DNA of 36,702 bases. Origin: an uncultured Clostridia bacterium (GTDB taxonomy: Bacteria > Bacillota > Clostridia > Oscillospirales > Ruminococcaceae). The position numbers were made by a program, and so were the translations under genes. The DNA lies in contig CANQXX010000020.1 of assembly GCA_947627905.1 (NCBI GenBank), positions 1 through 36,702 on the forward strand, read 5' to 3'. The first letter of the stretch is position 1; every line of letters starts with the position of its first letter. Positions 24,655-33,600 of the stretch are shown in pieces. Under the pieces are notes generated by a model, which made no database searches, was not told the origin of the DNA, and was given only the letters and a program-made list of their open reading frames with translations.

Positions 24655-24678
24655 CAATAATGTTCCGGAACATTATTG
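24655..24678. promoter_or_regulatory. Perfect 24-bp palindrome upstream of moxR
   Basis: CAATAATGTTCC (24655-24666) is followed at once by its exact reverse complement (24667-24678). It lies in the predicted moxR leader, some 10-30 bases after the expected start point, so it could be an operator that blocks transcription or an RNA hairpin. A partial copy, TGATGTTCCG, lies near 24627. The AATGTTCCG core is shared with two other intergenic hairpins. Confidence 0.6.
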
Positions 24679-24694
24679 GCATAGTTATGGTAAT

Positions 24695-24703
24695 ATTATA
24701 TCA
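24695..24703 (-). promoter_or_regulatory. Extended -10 promoter for the moxR operon
   Basis: On the minus strand TGATATAAT: TG, one base, then TATAAT (24700-24695). The -35 is poor (TTGTAT at a 17-base spacing), so the extended TG would carry recognition. Confidence 0.5.
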
Positions 24704-24723
24704 TATATTCTGCAAAAATACAA

Positions 24724-24820
24724 ATTACAATTTGGTTAAGATATTCTGGGAATAAATTACATTTTGGCGGAAATAATTGCATTTTGCAAAATAAAATATT
24801 GCGGAATTATTACAAATTTG
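24724..24820. repeat. Four phased repeats of ATTRCAWTTTG in the divergent control region
   Basis: ATTACAATTTG (24724-24734), ATTACATTTTG (24756-24766), ATTGCATTTTG (24776-24786) and ATTACAAATTTG (24809-24820, one extra A). Their starts are 32, 20 and 33 bases apart, close to three, two and three helical turns. They lie between the leftward moxR promoter and the rightward promoter at 24830. No gene is seen in 24581-24908. Confidence 0.5.
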
Positions 24821-24829
24821 ATTTTGCTA

Positions 24830-24857
24830 TTGACAAGTATATTATATGTGATATAAT
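24830..24857 (+). promoter_or_regulatory. Promoter of the CmpB-like membrane protein gene
   Basis: TTGACA (24830-24835), 16-base spacer, TATAAT (24852-24857) preceded by TGA (extended -10). The gene start is about 45 bases downstream of the expected start point. Confidence 0.8.
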
Positions 24858-24908
24858 ATACTTCGTTGATTAAAATTTATGGAAGTATCGGCAGGGGAGA
24901 GATAGCTT

Positions 24909-25910
24909 GTGGAAGTGATCCCATATATTGAATTTAGTCTTTATGAAATGTTCCACATATTTATATTCTGGTCATTCATAGGCTGGTGCATAGAAGTTTG
25001 TTACATGACCCTTGAAACGGGCGAGTATCAGAACAGAGGATTTCTGAATATGCCTATATGTCCTATATACGGATTCGGCGTAATAATGGTGGTGGTATTT
25101 TTCAGACCGCTGTCACATACGTTCATTCCGTTATTTCTGGTAACGGGACTGTTATGCACAACATTTGAGCTCCTTGTGGGGCTTGGAATGGAAAAGATGT
25201 TCCATGCAAGGTGGTGGGACTATTCCCATGAAAGGTTCAATTACAAAGGATACATATGTCTGAAAGTTTCGCTATTATGGGGATTCGGCTGCGTGATAGT
25301 GATAAGGATAGTTCAGCCTATGGTGGAAAAGGTGATAGACCTTATGCCGGTAAAGCTGGGACTGGCTCTTATAGTGATATGGTCCGTGCTGATAGTAATA
25401 GATCTGATATCTTCCATATGCGCGGTAAACAAGCTGAATAACCGGCTCAAACAGATAGATGAGATATCAAAGATCATGCTTCTCAGCTCGGTAAAGATCG
25501 GAGAGAAGCTGACAAATGAAACTCTGGAAATAAAGGGTAAATATGACGGCTTTATTGAAGCCAAAGACGCCAAAACTCAGGAATGGCGTGAAAGATATGA
25601 ACGCTATGTTGCTACAAAGGAAGGTCAGTCCCATTTTGCGGAGCTGAAAAAGAAATATGCCAAGATAGTTGACGCGGCTGATTTCAAAGTCAGTGAGTGG
25701 CGTGAAAAATACGACAAGCTGGTAGGCATGAGAGACCGTTCGGTAGAGCGTCTGCTTAAAGCCTTTCCGGATATACGTTCAACGTCTTATTCCGAATCTC
25801 TGGAGGAACTGAAAAACAAACTTTCGATCGCTGCCAGATTCCGCCGTATAAAGCATAAGGATAATGACGGCGGAACGGTTTCAGGAACAGATGCTGAGGA
25901 GAAGCAATGA
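24909..25910 (+). CDS. Putative ABC-transporter type IV / CmpB-like membrane protein
   Basis: Membrane protein of 333 residues of the PF06541-type family, annotated elsewhere as a putative ABC-transporter permease, with function unproven. Residues 1-160 hold about five hydrophobic helices with the family pattern FWSFIGWCIEVCYMT, NRGFLNMPICPIYGFG, LVGLGMEKMF and RWWDYSHERFNYKGYICLKVS. The region from about 180 to 300 is charged and helical, probably coiled coil, and contains a loose repeat (TQEWRERYERYVATKEG and VSEWREKYDKLVGMRD). The start is GTG 24909, 9 bases after GGGGAG (24894-24899). It is a single-gene unit between divergent moxR and the pyr operon. Confidence 0.8.
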   Translation: MEVIPYIEFSLYEMFHIFIFWSFIGWCIEVCYMTLETGEYQNRGFLNMPICPIYGFGVIMVVVFFRPLSHTFIPLFLVTGLLCTTFELLVGLGMEKMFHARWWDYSHERFNYKGYICLKVSLLWGFGCVIVIRIVQPMVEKVIDLMPVKLGLALIVIWSVLIVIDLISSICAVNKLNNRLKQIDEISKIMLLSSVKIGEKLTNETLEIKGKYDGFIEAKDAKTQEWRERYERYVATKEGQSHFAELKKKYAKIVDAADFKVSEWREKYDKLVGMRDRSVERLLKAFPDIRSTSYSESLEELKNKLSIAARFRRIKHKDNDGGTVSGTDAEEKQ

Positions 25911-25958
25911 TATCAGGAAATAAAATGTGATTTTTCTGTTAAATGCATAAAAAGCGTA

Positions 25959-25987
25959 TTGACATATTGTGCAGAATGTGATATAAT
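25959..25987 (+). promoter_or_regulatory. Promoter of the pyrimidine operon
   Basis: TTGACA (25959-25964), 17-base spacer, TATAAT (25982-25987), with an upstream TG. Both boxes are perfect. The transcript would start near 25994, a few bases before the PyrR-binding loop. Confidence 0.85.
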
Positions 25988-25999
25988 CAGTAAAGTTAG

Positions 26000-26040
26000 A
26001 CAACCTTTAAGTTGATCCCGTGAGATCGACAAGGCAGTCG
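26000..26040 (+). promoter_or_regulatory. PyrR-binding RNA element (anti-antiterminator)
   Basis: GTTGATC (26011-26017) pairs with GATCGAC (26024-26030), with one wobble, around the hexaloop CCGTGA, which fits the known PyrR loop pattern CNGNGA. The lower stem CCTT/AAGG (26004-26007 with 26031-26034) is separated by the purine-rich internal bulge typical of the PyrR element (Rfam PyrR class). PyrR bound to UMP would hold this hairpin and favour the downstream terminator. Confidence 0.85.
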
Positions 26041-26054
26041 CTTATTTAAACATT

Positions 26055-26122
26055 CTGCGGCAGTAAGGCGTATACCGTATATCTTGCTTGTAAGGTCATC
26101 AAGCAGGTTTTATGCTGCCGTA
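26055..26122 (+). promoter_or_regulatory. Middle structure of the pyr leader, possible antiterminator
   Basis: CGGCAG (26058-26063) pairs with CTGCCG (26115-26120), and inside it CTTGCTTG (26083-26090) pairs with CAAGCAGG (26100-26107). TCATCAA (26096-26102) could instead pair with TTGATGA (26140-26146), which abuts the terminator stem, and CAGGT (26104-26108) could pair with ACCTG in the terminator arm. This gives a plausible switch, but I could not fold it by computation. Confidence 0.45.
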
Positions 26123-26145
26123 AAAATTATGATAATAAGTTGATG

Positions 26146-26186
26146 ATACCTGTCTGTGTCGGCCGCGGACAGGTATTTTTTATTTT
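26146..26186 (+). terminator. Attenuator terminator before pyrR
   Basis: ATACCTGTC (26146-26154) pairs with GACAGGTAT (26168-26176), followed by the T-rich tail TTTTTTATTTT. It stands between the promoter and the first pyr gene, so it must be regulated and not a simple end. Confidence 0.88.
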
Positions 26187-26209
26187 CGGGAAGTCAGGGG
26201 GAACGAGCG

Positions 26210-26749
26210 TTGGATATATCGTCTGTTGATCCTAAAGCCGTCATAATGGACGAAAATGCCATGACAAGAGCAGTTGCAAGAATTTCATATGAAATTCTTG
26301 AACGCAATAAAGGTGCGGAAGGACTTTGCTTCATAGGAATACTTTCACGCGGTATATGCATTGCCGAACGCATAGCGGCAAAGCTGTCCGAGCTTGAAGG
26401 GATATCTCCGGAGGTCGGCAGGCTCGATATAACCGCATACCGTGATGATGAAAAACATTCCGATTCAGCCGACAGGACTGACATTCCCTTTGACGTCAAA
26501 AATAAACGTGTTATAATCGTTGACGATGTTATTTTTACCGGACGGAGCGCACGCGCCGCAATAGATGCGGTCATGAAGCGGGGCAGACCGCGGAATATTC
26601 AGCTTGCAGTGCTGGTGGACAGGGGACACAGGGAACTTCCCATACGTCCCGATTATGTGGGAAAGAACGTTCCCACTTCAAGGGGCGAATCGGTCAAGGT
26701 CATGATGAAAGAGACAGACGGTTTCGACAAGGTAGTAATTTTTGAGTAG
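26210..26749 (+). CDS. pyrR: Bifunctional pyr operon regulator / uracil phosphoribosyltransferase
   Basis: RNA-binding attenuator protein that senses UMP/UTP and closes the pyr operon; family members also have weak uracil phosphoribosyltransferase activity. The PRPP loop [19 protein letters not shown] (about residues 99-117) and [21 protein letters not shown] are diagnostic. TTG 26210 is the likely start: AGGGGG (26196-26201) is 8 bases upstream, and the resulting 179 residues match the family. The longer frame from 26156 would lie inside the terminator hairpin. It is the first gene after its own RNA target, as in other Firmicutes. Confidence 0.94.
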   Translation: MDISSVDPKAVIMDENAMTRAVARISYEILERNKGAEGLCFIGILSRGICIAERIAAKLSELEGISPEVGRLDITAYRDDEKHSDSADRTDIPFDVKNKRVIIVDDVIFTGRSARAAIDAVMKRGRPRNIQLAVLVDRGHRELPIRPDYVGKNVPTSRGESVKVMMKETDGFDKVVIFE

Positions 26750-26760
26750 GAGGCTGTGAA

Positions 26761-28029
26761 ATGGATAGTATTCTTCTGAAAAACGTCCGCGCCGCTGACG
26801 GCAGAAATGACGGGATCTGCGATATTTTCATAGCTGACGGGATAATAAAGGACATGGGCGGAAATATTGCCGTTCAAGCTGACAGGATCGTGGACGGCAA
26901 GGGGAAACTTGCCGCTATACCTGCGCTTTTTGATATGCACGTTCACTTCCGCGACCCGGGATATACCCATAAAGAGGACATTCTAACCGGCTGTGCGGCT
27001 GCGCTTGCGGGAGGAGTTTCCGGAGTTGTGTGTATGCCCAATACAGACCCGCCTATAGACAGTCCCGAAACGGTAAATTATATTCTTGACAAGGCGAAAG
27101 ATACAGGCGTGGAAGTTTATCCTGCGGGCTGTATCACAAAGGGAATGAACGGCGGCGAACTTTACGACCATACAAAGCTGGGCGTGCGGATAATTTCCGA
27201 CGACGGCAGACCGGTCAAAAACGCCGAATTTATGCGTCAGGCTCTGGAAAATACCAATAAAAACGGACTTCTTGCGGCTTCACACTGTGAGGATCTGGAT
27301 ATTATAAACGGCGGTATCATCAACAAAGGAAAGATATCCGAAAAACTCGGCGTAAAAGGTATGGACAGGGCTTCAGAGGACAGCATTACCGCGCGGGAAA
27401 TCGCACTTGCGGATTCCTGCGGCGCAAGGATACATATCTGCCACGTTTCTACAAAGGGCAGCGCGGAAATTATCCGCGACGCTAAAAAGCGGGGGATAAA
27501 AGTTACCTGCGAGACCTGCCCTCACTATTTCATATACACCGAAGAAAAACTGCTTTCCCGTGACGCGGACTACAGAATGAACCCGCCTCTCCGCACCGAA
27601 GCCGACAGAAAAGAAATTCTTGAAGCAATCCTTGACGGAACGATAGACTGTATCGTCACCGACCATGCTCCTCATGCGGCTAACGAAAAAGCTGATTTTC
27701 TCAAAGCCCCAAACGGCGTTGTGGGACTGGAAACTTCACTTGCGGCGACACTTACGGCGCTTTATCATACGGGAAAACTTTCCCTTAACAGGATAGTTGA
27801 ACTTATGGCGTTAAATCCGCGGAAACTTCTGGGACTTCCAGAGCCGCGGCTTGAAAAAGGCGCAAAAGCAGATATTGCCGTTGTTGACCTTGACAGGGAG
27901 TGGACGGTCATTCCCGAAAAACTTCATTCAAAGTCCAAAAACACCGTTTTCAAAGGGGAAACTTTTAAGGGAAAGAACGTTATGACCATTACCGGAGGAG
28001 TTATCAGGTATGATATATTACAGGGATAA
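26761..28029 (+). CDS. pyrC: Dihydroorotase
   Basis: Closes N-carbamoyl-aspartate to dihydroorotate, the third step of pyrimidine synthesis. Class I amidohydrolase of 422 residues. Zinc ligands His60 and His62 lie in DMHVHFRDPG, and further motifs are GVVCMPNTDPP, HICHVSTKGS, CETCPHYF and the catalytic-aspartate segment TDHAPHA. AGGAGG precedes the ATG. The last 20 bases overlap the following GNAT gene, indicating coupled translation. Aspartate transcarbamylase (pyrB), which supplies its substrate, is not in this operon. Confidence 0.95.
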   Translation: MDSILLKNVRAADGRNDGICDIFIADGIIKDMGGNIAVQADRIVDGKGKLAAIPALFDMHVHFRDPGYTHKEDILTGCAAALAGGVSGVVCMPNTDPPIDSPETVNYILDKAKDTGVEVYPAGCITKGMNGGELYDHTKLGVRIISDDGRPVKNAEFMRQALENTNKNGLLAASHCEDLDIINGGIINKGKISEKLGVKGMDRASEDSITAREIALADSCGARIHICHVSTKGSAEIIRDAKKRGIKVTCETCPHYFIYTEEKLLSRDADYRMNPPLRTEADRKEILEAILDGTIDCIVTDHAPHAANEKADFLKAPNGVVGLETSLAATLTALYHTGKLSLNRIVELMALNPRKLLGLPEPRLEKGAKADIAVVDLDREWTVIPEKLHSKSKNTVFKGETFKGKNVMTITGGVIRYDILQG

Positions 28030-28537
28030 CGATATCCTTATAAGAGATCTTGAAGAAAACGACATCGGCGCGATAGTTGCCGGAGAAATAGCCCAAGGCT
28101 GGACCGATTCTTCGGCGGATAAATTTAAAATGCGGCTGAAACATCGTGACGAGCTTGGAGCAATTGCGCTTGTGGCTGAATATCTTGCACAGCCGGCAGG
28201 ATATGTCAATGTTTATCCAAATTCAAAGTGGGGCGCTTTCGGCGGCTTGGGATACTGCGAAATAGTTGATCTTGCGGTGCTTGAAAAATTCCGCGGAAAA
28301 GGAATAGGAAATAAACTTATGGACGCTGCCGAAAAAATAGCCGCGGAATATTCCGATACGGTCTACTTGGGAGTGGGACTGCACAGCGGTTACGGCAGCG
28401 CTCAGAGAATGTACGTCAAACGCGGATATATTCCCGACGGGAAAGGCGTATGGTACAAAGATAAGGTCTGCGGACAGTATGCGGAATGTGTGAATGACGA
28501 TGAACTGAATTTGTACCTTTCAAAAAAGTTAAAATGA
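28010..28537 (+). CDS. GNAT N-acetyltransferase embedded in the pyr operon
   Basis: Acetyl-CoA-dependent transferase of 175 residues. The GNAT core shows ILIRDLEENDIGAIV at the start, EIVDLAVLEKFRGKGIGNKLM with the acetyl-CoA loop (about residues 82-102), and AQRMYVKRGYIPDGKGVWY at the end. GGAGGAG inside the end of pyrC serves its ATG, which overlaps pyrC by 20 bases. It is therefore co-expressed with pyrimidine synthesis genes, though no step of the pathway needs an acetyltransferase. The substrate is unknown; a small amine, protein N-terminus or pathway intermediate are all possible. Confidence 0.85.
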   Translation: MIYYRDNDILIRDLEENDIGAIVAGEIAQGWTDSSADKFKMRLKHRDELGAIALVAEYLAQPAGYVNVYPNSKWGAFGGLGYCEIVDLAVLEKFRGKGIGNKLMDAAEKIAAEYSDTVYLGVGLHSGYGSAQRMYVKRGYIPDGKGVWYKDKVCGQYAECVNDDELNLYLSKKLK

Positions 28538-28567
28538 GAATTTATATAAATTTAAGGAGTGGTGAAA

Positions 28568-29503
28568 ATGTCATTTGACAGACTTATCGCAAGGATCATC
28601 GAGACGGGAAACCCCACAGTCGTGGGACTTGACCCGAAGCTGGACTATGTTCCCGAATTTATCAGAAAGAGATCATTTGAGGAAAAGGGAAACGACCTTA
28701 AAGGCGCGGCAAACGCTATATGGAAATTCAACAAGGCTATAATAGACGCGGTGTGCGATATTGTCCCTGCGGTAAAACCGCAGGCGGCTTATTATGAAAT
28801 GTACGGCTGGCAGGGCGTTAAAACTCTGCATAAGACCATTGAATATGCACAGAAAAAGGGAATGTTCGTAATTGTGGACGGCAAAAGGAACGACATCGGC
28901 GCAACTATGGAAGCCTATTCAAAAGCATATCTGGGCAAAACGGAAGTTGACGGATTTCAGCTTGAGGGCTTCGGCGCGGACGCTCTGACGGTAAACGGCT
29001 ACCTTGGAACGGACGGTATAACTCCGCTTACCGACATTTGCAAAAAGAACGACAAAGGAATTTTTGTACTTGTAAAGACTTCCAACAAGTCCTCCGGAGA
29101 ACTTCAGGACAGGGTTCTTGACGACGGAAAAACAGTATATGAAACTATGGGAAGTATGTGCGAACAGTGGGGAGCGGATTCTATAGGAAAATACGGCTAC
29201 TCCGCAGTAGGTGCGGTAGTGGGCGCTACATATCCGGAACAGCTTGCGGAAATGCGTGAAAAGCTCCCTCATACGTTCTTCCTCGTTCCGGGCTACGGAG
29301 CGCAGGGCGGCGGTGCGGAAGGCGTTGCAAAAGGCTTTGACAAGAACGGTCTGGGCGCTATAGTAAATTCATCAAGAGCGGTGATGTGCGCCTATCAGAA
29401 AGAAGCAAACTGCCCGCCGGAAGATTTTGCAGGGGCGGCAAGGCGCGAGTGCATACGCATGAGAGAAGATATTACAAATTTTGTTACAGGACTTAACAAA
29501 TAA
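28568..29503 (+). CDS. pyrF: Orotidine 5'-phosphate decarboxylase, long (type 2) form
   Basis: Decarboxylates OMP to UMP, the last de novo step. The 311 residues match the longer subfamily. VVGLDPKLDYVP opens the barrel, VIVDGKRNDIGATMEAYS carries the catalytic Asp-Lys-Asp array (about residues 100-117), and VGATYPEQLAEMR and FLVPGYGAQGG are phosphate-binding motifs. AAGGAG (28553-28558) is 9 bases before ATG 28568. GTG 28559 directly abuts that site and is unlikely. It follows the GNAT gene and precedes carA by 20 bases. pyrE, which provides its substrate, is absent here. Confidence 0.95.
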   Translation: MSFDRLIARIIETGNPTVVGLDPKLDYVPEFIRKRSFEEKGNDLKGAANAIWKFNKAIIDAVCDIVPAVKPQAAYYEMYGWQGVKTLHKTIEYAQKKGMFVIVDGKRNDIGATMEAYSKAYLGKTEVDGFQLEGFGADALTVNGYLGTDGITPLTDICKKNDKGIFVLVKTSNKSSGELQDRVLDDGKTVYETMGSMCEQWGADSIGKYGYSAVGAVVGATYPEQLAEMREKLPHTFFLVPGYGAQGGGAEGVAKGFDKNGLGAIVNSSRAVMCAYQKEANCPPEDFAGAARRECIRMREDITNFVTGLNK

Positions 29504-29523
29504 TTTGAAAGGCGGTCTGTAAA

Positions 29524-30636
29524 ATGTCTTTATTCAATCTGGGCGATAAGGCGTATCTTATGCTTGCCGACGGAAAGATCTTTGAGGGATATTCTTTCGG
29601 CGCAAAAGGGACTTCTTTCGGCGAAATAGTTTTTGCAACAGGTATGACAGGCTATGAGGAAACACTGTCCGACCCAAGCTATTACGGTCAGATAGTTACG
29701 CAGACTTTTCCGCTTATAGGAAATTACGGCGTGAATGATACCGATTATGAATCGGCAGGTTCGGTGGTGAGCGGGTATGTTGTCCGCGAATGGTGCAATG
29801 CGCCGTCAAACTTCCGCTGTGAGGGAAATGTGGACGAGTTCCTGAAAAAGCACAATATCATCGGAATACATTCCATAGATACACGCTGTCTGACGAGGAT
29901 TATCCGCGAACACGGCGTTATGAACGGCGTTATCACCACGGAAAATGTTTATGAAAAGAAAGAGGAATTTCTCCAAAAAATAAAGGAATTTAAAATAGTA
30001 AATGCCGTAAAGTCGGTCACAACAAAGGAAAATAAAGTTTTCAAGGCGGAAGATCCTAAATATGACGTTGTGCTTTTTGACTTCGGGTATAAATTCAATA
30101 TCCGCCGCGAACTTGTAAAGCGGGGCTGCAATGTTACGGTAGTTCCTGCGGGAACCACTGCGGAACAGATAAAGGAGCTTGCTCCGGACGGCATAATGCT
30201 TTCAAACGGACCGGGCGATCCCACTGAAAACACCGAAGTTATCGCAAATCTTCGTGAGATAAACAAGCTGGGCATACCAACGTTCGGAATTTGTCTGGGA
30301 CATCAGCTTATGGCTCTTGCCAACGGCGCGCGGACGGAAAAGCTCAAATACGGTCATCGCGGAGCAAATCAGCCGGTGGACGATATTGCTCTTGACAAAA
30401 CGTTTGTGACCTCCCAGAACCACGGCTATGCGGTCATAAGCGAAAGCATTTCGCCCGATGTGGGAGAAGTTTCCCACAAGAACGCAAACGACCAGACCTG
30501 TGAGGGCGTAAGGTATAAGAACTTCCCCTGTTTTACGGTGCAGTTCCACCCGGAAGCCTGCGGAGGTCCTCAGGACACAGCTTATCTTTTTGATGAATTT
30601 ATTGATATGATAAAGAAAAACAAGGAGGACAAATAA
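29524..30636 (+). CDS. carA: Carbamoyl-phosphate synthase small (glutaminase) subunit
   Basis: Releases ammonia from glutamine and feeds it to CarB. Length is 370 residues. The N-terminal domain has FGEIVFATGMTGYEETLSDPSY, and the class I amidotransferase domain holds the nucleophile in FGICLGHQLMALANG (about residue 259) and the His-Glu pair in FHPEACGGPQDT near the end. AAAGGCGG precedes the ATG. A single base separates it from carB, so translation is coupled. Its location in the pyr operon suggests a pyrimidine-regulated enzyme; whether it also serves arginine cannot be told. Confidence 0.95.
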   Translation: MSLFNLGDKAYLMLADGKIFEGYSFGAKGTSFGEIVFATGMTGYEETLSDPSYYGQIVTQTFPLIGNYGVNDTDYESAGSVVSGYVVREWCNAPSNFRCEGNVDEFLKKHNIIGIHSIDTRCLTRIIREHGVMNGVITTENVYEKKEEFLQKIKEFKIVNAVKSVTTKENKVFKAEDPKYDVVLFDFGYKFNIRRELVKRGCNVTVVPAGTTAEQIKELAPDGIMLSNGPGDPTENTEVIANLREINKLGIPTFGICLGHQLMALANGARTEKLKYGHRGANQPVDDIALDKTFVTSQNHGYAVISESISPDVGEVSHKNANDQTCEGVRYKNFPCFTVQFHPEACGGPQDTAYLFDEFIDMIKKNKEDK

Positions 30637-30637
30637 A

Positions 30638-33600
30638 ATGCCGTTAAGAAATGATATCAAAAAAGTCCTCGTTATCGGTTCGGGACCTATTATAATCGGA
30701 CAAGCAGCCGAGTTTGACTATGCGGGAACGCAGGCTTGCCGCGCTCTTAAACAGGAGGGTCTGGAAGTAGTCCTTATCAACTCCAACCCTGCAACGATCA
30801 TGACTGATAAGGCAATGGCGGACAAGGTCTACATCGAACCGCTTACCCTTGATGTGGTAAAGAAAATTATCGAGATAGAAAAGCCGGACAGCGTTCTGTC
30901 CACTCTCGGAGGACAAACGGGTCTGACCCTTTCAATGCAGCTTGCGGAATGCGGTTTCCTTGACGAACACGGGGTAAAGCTCCTTGGCGCAGATCCGGAA
31001 ACTATCCACAAAGCCGAGGACAGACAGGCTTTCAAGGACACTATGGAAAAGATAGGCGAACCTTGTATTCCCTCCAAAGTTGTTGAGACCGTTGACGACG
31101 CGGTGGAATTTGCGGAGGTCATAAGCTATCCTGTTATTGTACGTCCTGCATTCACACTTGGCGGAACAGGCGGCGGTATCGCCAACAATGAAGAGGAACT
31201 CCGCGACATTGCCACAAACGGCTTGAGACTTTCCCCAATAACGCAGGTGCTTATCGAAAAGTGCATAAGCGGCTGGAAAGAGATAGAATTTGAAGTTATC
31301 CGCGACAGAAAGGGAAATGTTATAACCGTCTGCTCAATGGAAAACTTCGACCCGGTGGGTGTACATACAGGCGACTCGATAGTAATTGCTCCCGCAGTTA
31401 CACTTACGGATAAAGAATACCAGATGCTCCGTACTGCGGCGCTGAATATAATTTCCGAGCTTAAAGTCGAGGGCGGCTGCAACTGTCAGTTCGCGCTCCA
31501 CCCAACAAGTTTTGAATATGCGGTAATTGAGGTAAACCCCAGAGTTTCACGTTCTTCCGCGCTGGCTTCAAAGGCAACGGGCTATCCTATCGCAAAGGTC
31601 GCAACGCGAATTGCCATAGGCTACACTCTGGACGAAATAATCAATCAGGTAACGGGCAAGACATACGCTTGCTTCGAGCCTGCCCTTGACTATGTTGTAG
31701 TAAAATTCCCCAAATGGGCATTCGATAAATTTGTTTATGCAAAGCGCACCCTCGGCACGCAGATGATGGCTACCGGCGAAGTAATGGCGATAGGAACTTC
31801 CTTTGAGCAGGCTATGATGAAAGCCGTCCGCTCAATTGAACTGGGAATGGACACTCTTGACCTGAAAAAATTTGAGCGGCTTACGGACGATGAAGTCCGC
31901 AATCAGCTCTATTCAGTAGATGATGAGCGCGCATTTGCGGTATTTGAAGCGCTGAAACGGGGAATTTCCGTAGAGACTATACACGATATTACGAAAATTG
32001 ACTGCTGGTTCATCGACAAGCTGAAAAATCTTGCGGAACTGGAAAAACTTCTTGCAGAGGGCGAGCTTACTGAAGAAAAGTACGACCTTGCCAAGAGATA
32101 CGGTTTCCTTGACAGCACTATAGAACGCCTCAGCGGACAAAAGTGCCCCAAGCGCAGAAGAGCGGTATTCAAAATGGTAGATACCTGCGCAGGAGAGTTC
32201 AAGGCGGAAACTCCCTACTTCTACTCAACATTTGACGAAGAAAACGAAGCAAAGCAGTTCATCGAACGCACCGACAAGGGCAGGAAGAAAGTCATTGTTT
32301 TCGGTTCGGGACCTATCCGCATAGGACAGGGCATAGAGTTCGATTACTGCTCTGTACACTGCGTATGGGCTTTGAAAGAAATGGGCTATGAAGCGGTCAT
32401 ATGCAACAACAACCCGGAGACTGTTTCCACCGACTTTGACACAGGCGACAGACTGTATTTTGACCCGCTTACAAAAGAAGATGTTGAAGCTATCATCGAG
32501 ACTGAACAGCCTTACGGCGTTGTAGTTCAGTTCGGCGGACAGACTGCTATAAAACTTACAAAGCATCTTTCCGAAATGGGCGTGAACATTCTGGGAACAT
32601 CTGCGGACAGCATTGACGCCGCCGAGGACAGAGAACGTTTTGACGAGCTTCTCAACAAGTGCGGCATACCCCGTCCTGCGGGACATACGGTAATGAACAC
32701 CGAGGAAGCTCTTAAAGCCGCAGAAGATCTGGGTTATCCCGTGCTTATGCGTCCGTCGTATGTTCTTGGCGGTCAGAATATGATAATTGCTCATTCCGAT
32801 CAGGATATTATAGAATATATGGAGATCATCATGCGGGGCGGTCTGGAAAATCCCGTGCTCATCGACAAATACATGATGGGCAAGGAAGTTGAAGTTGACG
32901 CTATCTGTGACGGCGTGGACTATGTTATTCCCGGAATTATGGAGCATATCGAACGTGCGGGAATACATTCCGGCGACTCTATCTCCGTATATCCTGCGCT
33001 GACCCTTACCAAAAAGATCCGCGAAACTATCATTGAATATACAAGACGTCTTGCAATGGAGCTGCACGTTATCGGTCTGGTAAATATCCAGTATGTTGTT
33101 TATAATGACGAGGTCTACGTTATTGAGGTAAATCCCCGTTCTTCAAGGACAGTACCGTATATTTCAAAAGTAACCGGCGTGCCCATGGTGGATATCGCAA
33201 CAAAAATTATGCTCGGCGAAAGCCTGAAAGATCAGGGCTACACCAGCGGACTTTACAAGGAAGCGGATTTCATTGCGGTAAAAGTTCCGGTATTCAGCTT
33301 TGAAAAGCTTCATGACGTTGATACCGCTCTCGGACCTGAAATGAAGTCAACAGGCGAATGTCTGGGAATTGCCCGCAGCTTTGAGGACGCTCTCTACAAG
33401 GGACTTGTGGCGGCAGGCTACAATCTTGAAAAGACACAGGGCGGGGGAGTTCTTATCACCGTCCGCGACACCGACAAGCAGGAGATAATCTACGTTGCGG
33501 AAAAATTCGAGCATCTCGGCTTTGACATTTACGCCACCAGCGGAACGGCTTCGCTGCTCAATAAAAATATGGTGGCTGCAAATGTGGTGCGCCGGGTTTC

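Noticed and set aside
32225-33067. 280-residue minus-strand reading frame
   Set aside because: It lies entirely opposite carB, whose frame is intact and full length. No recognisable motif.
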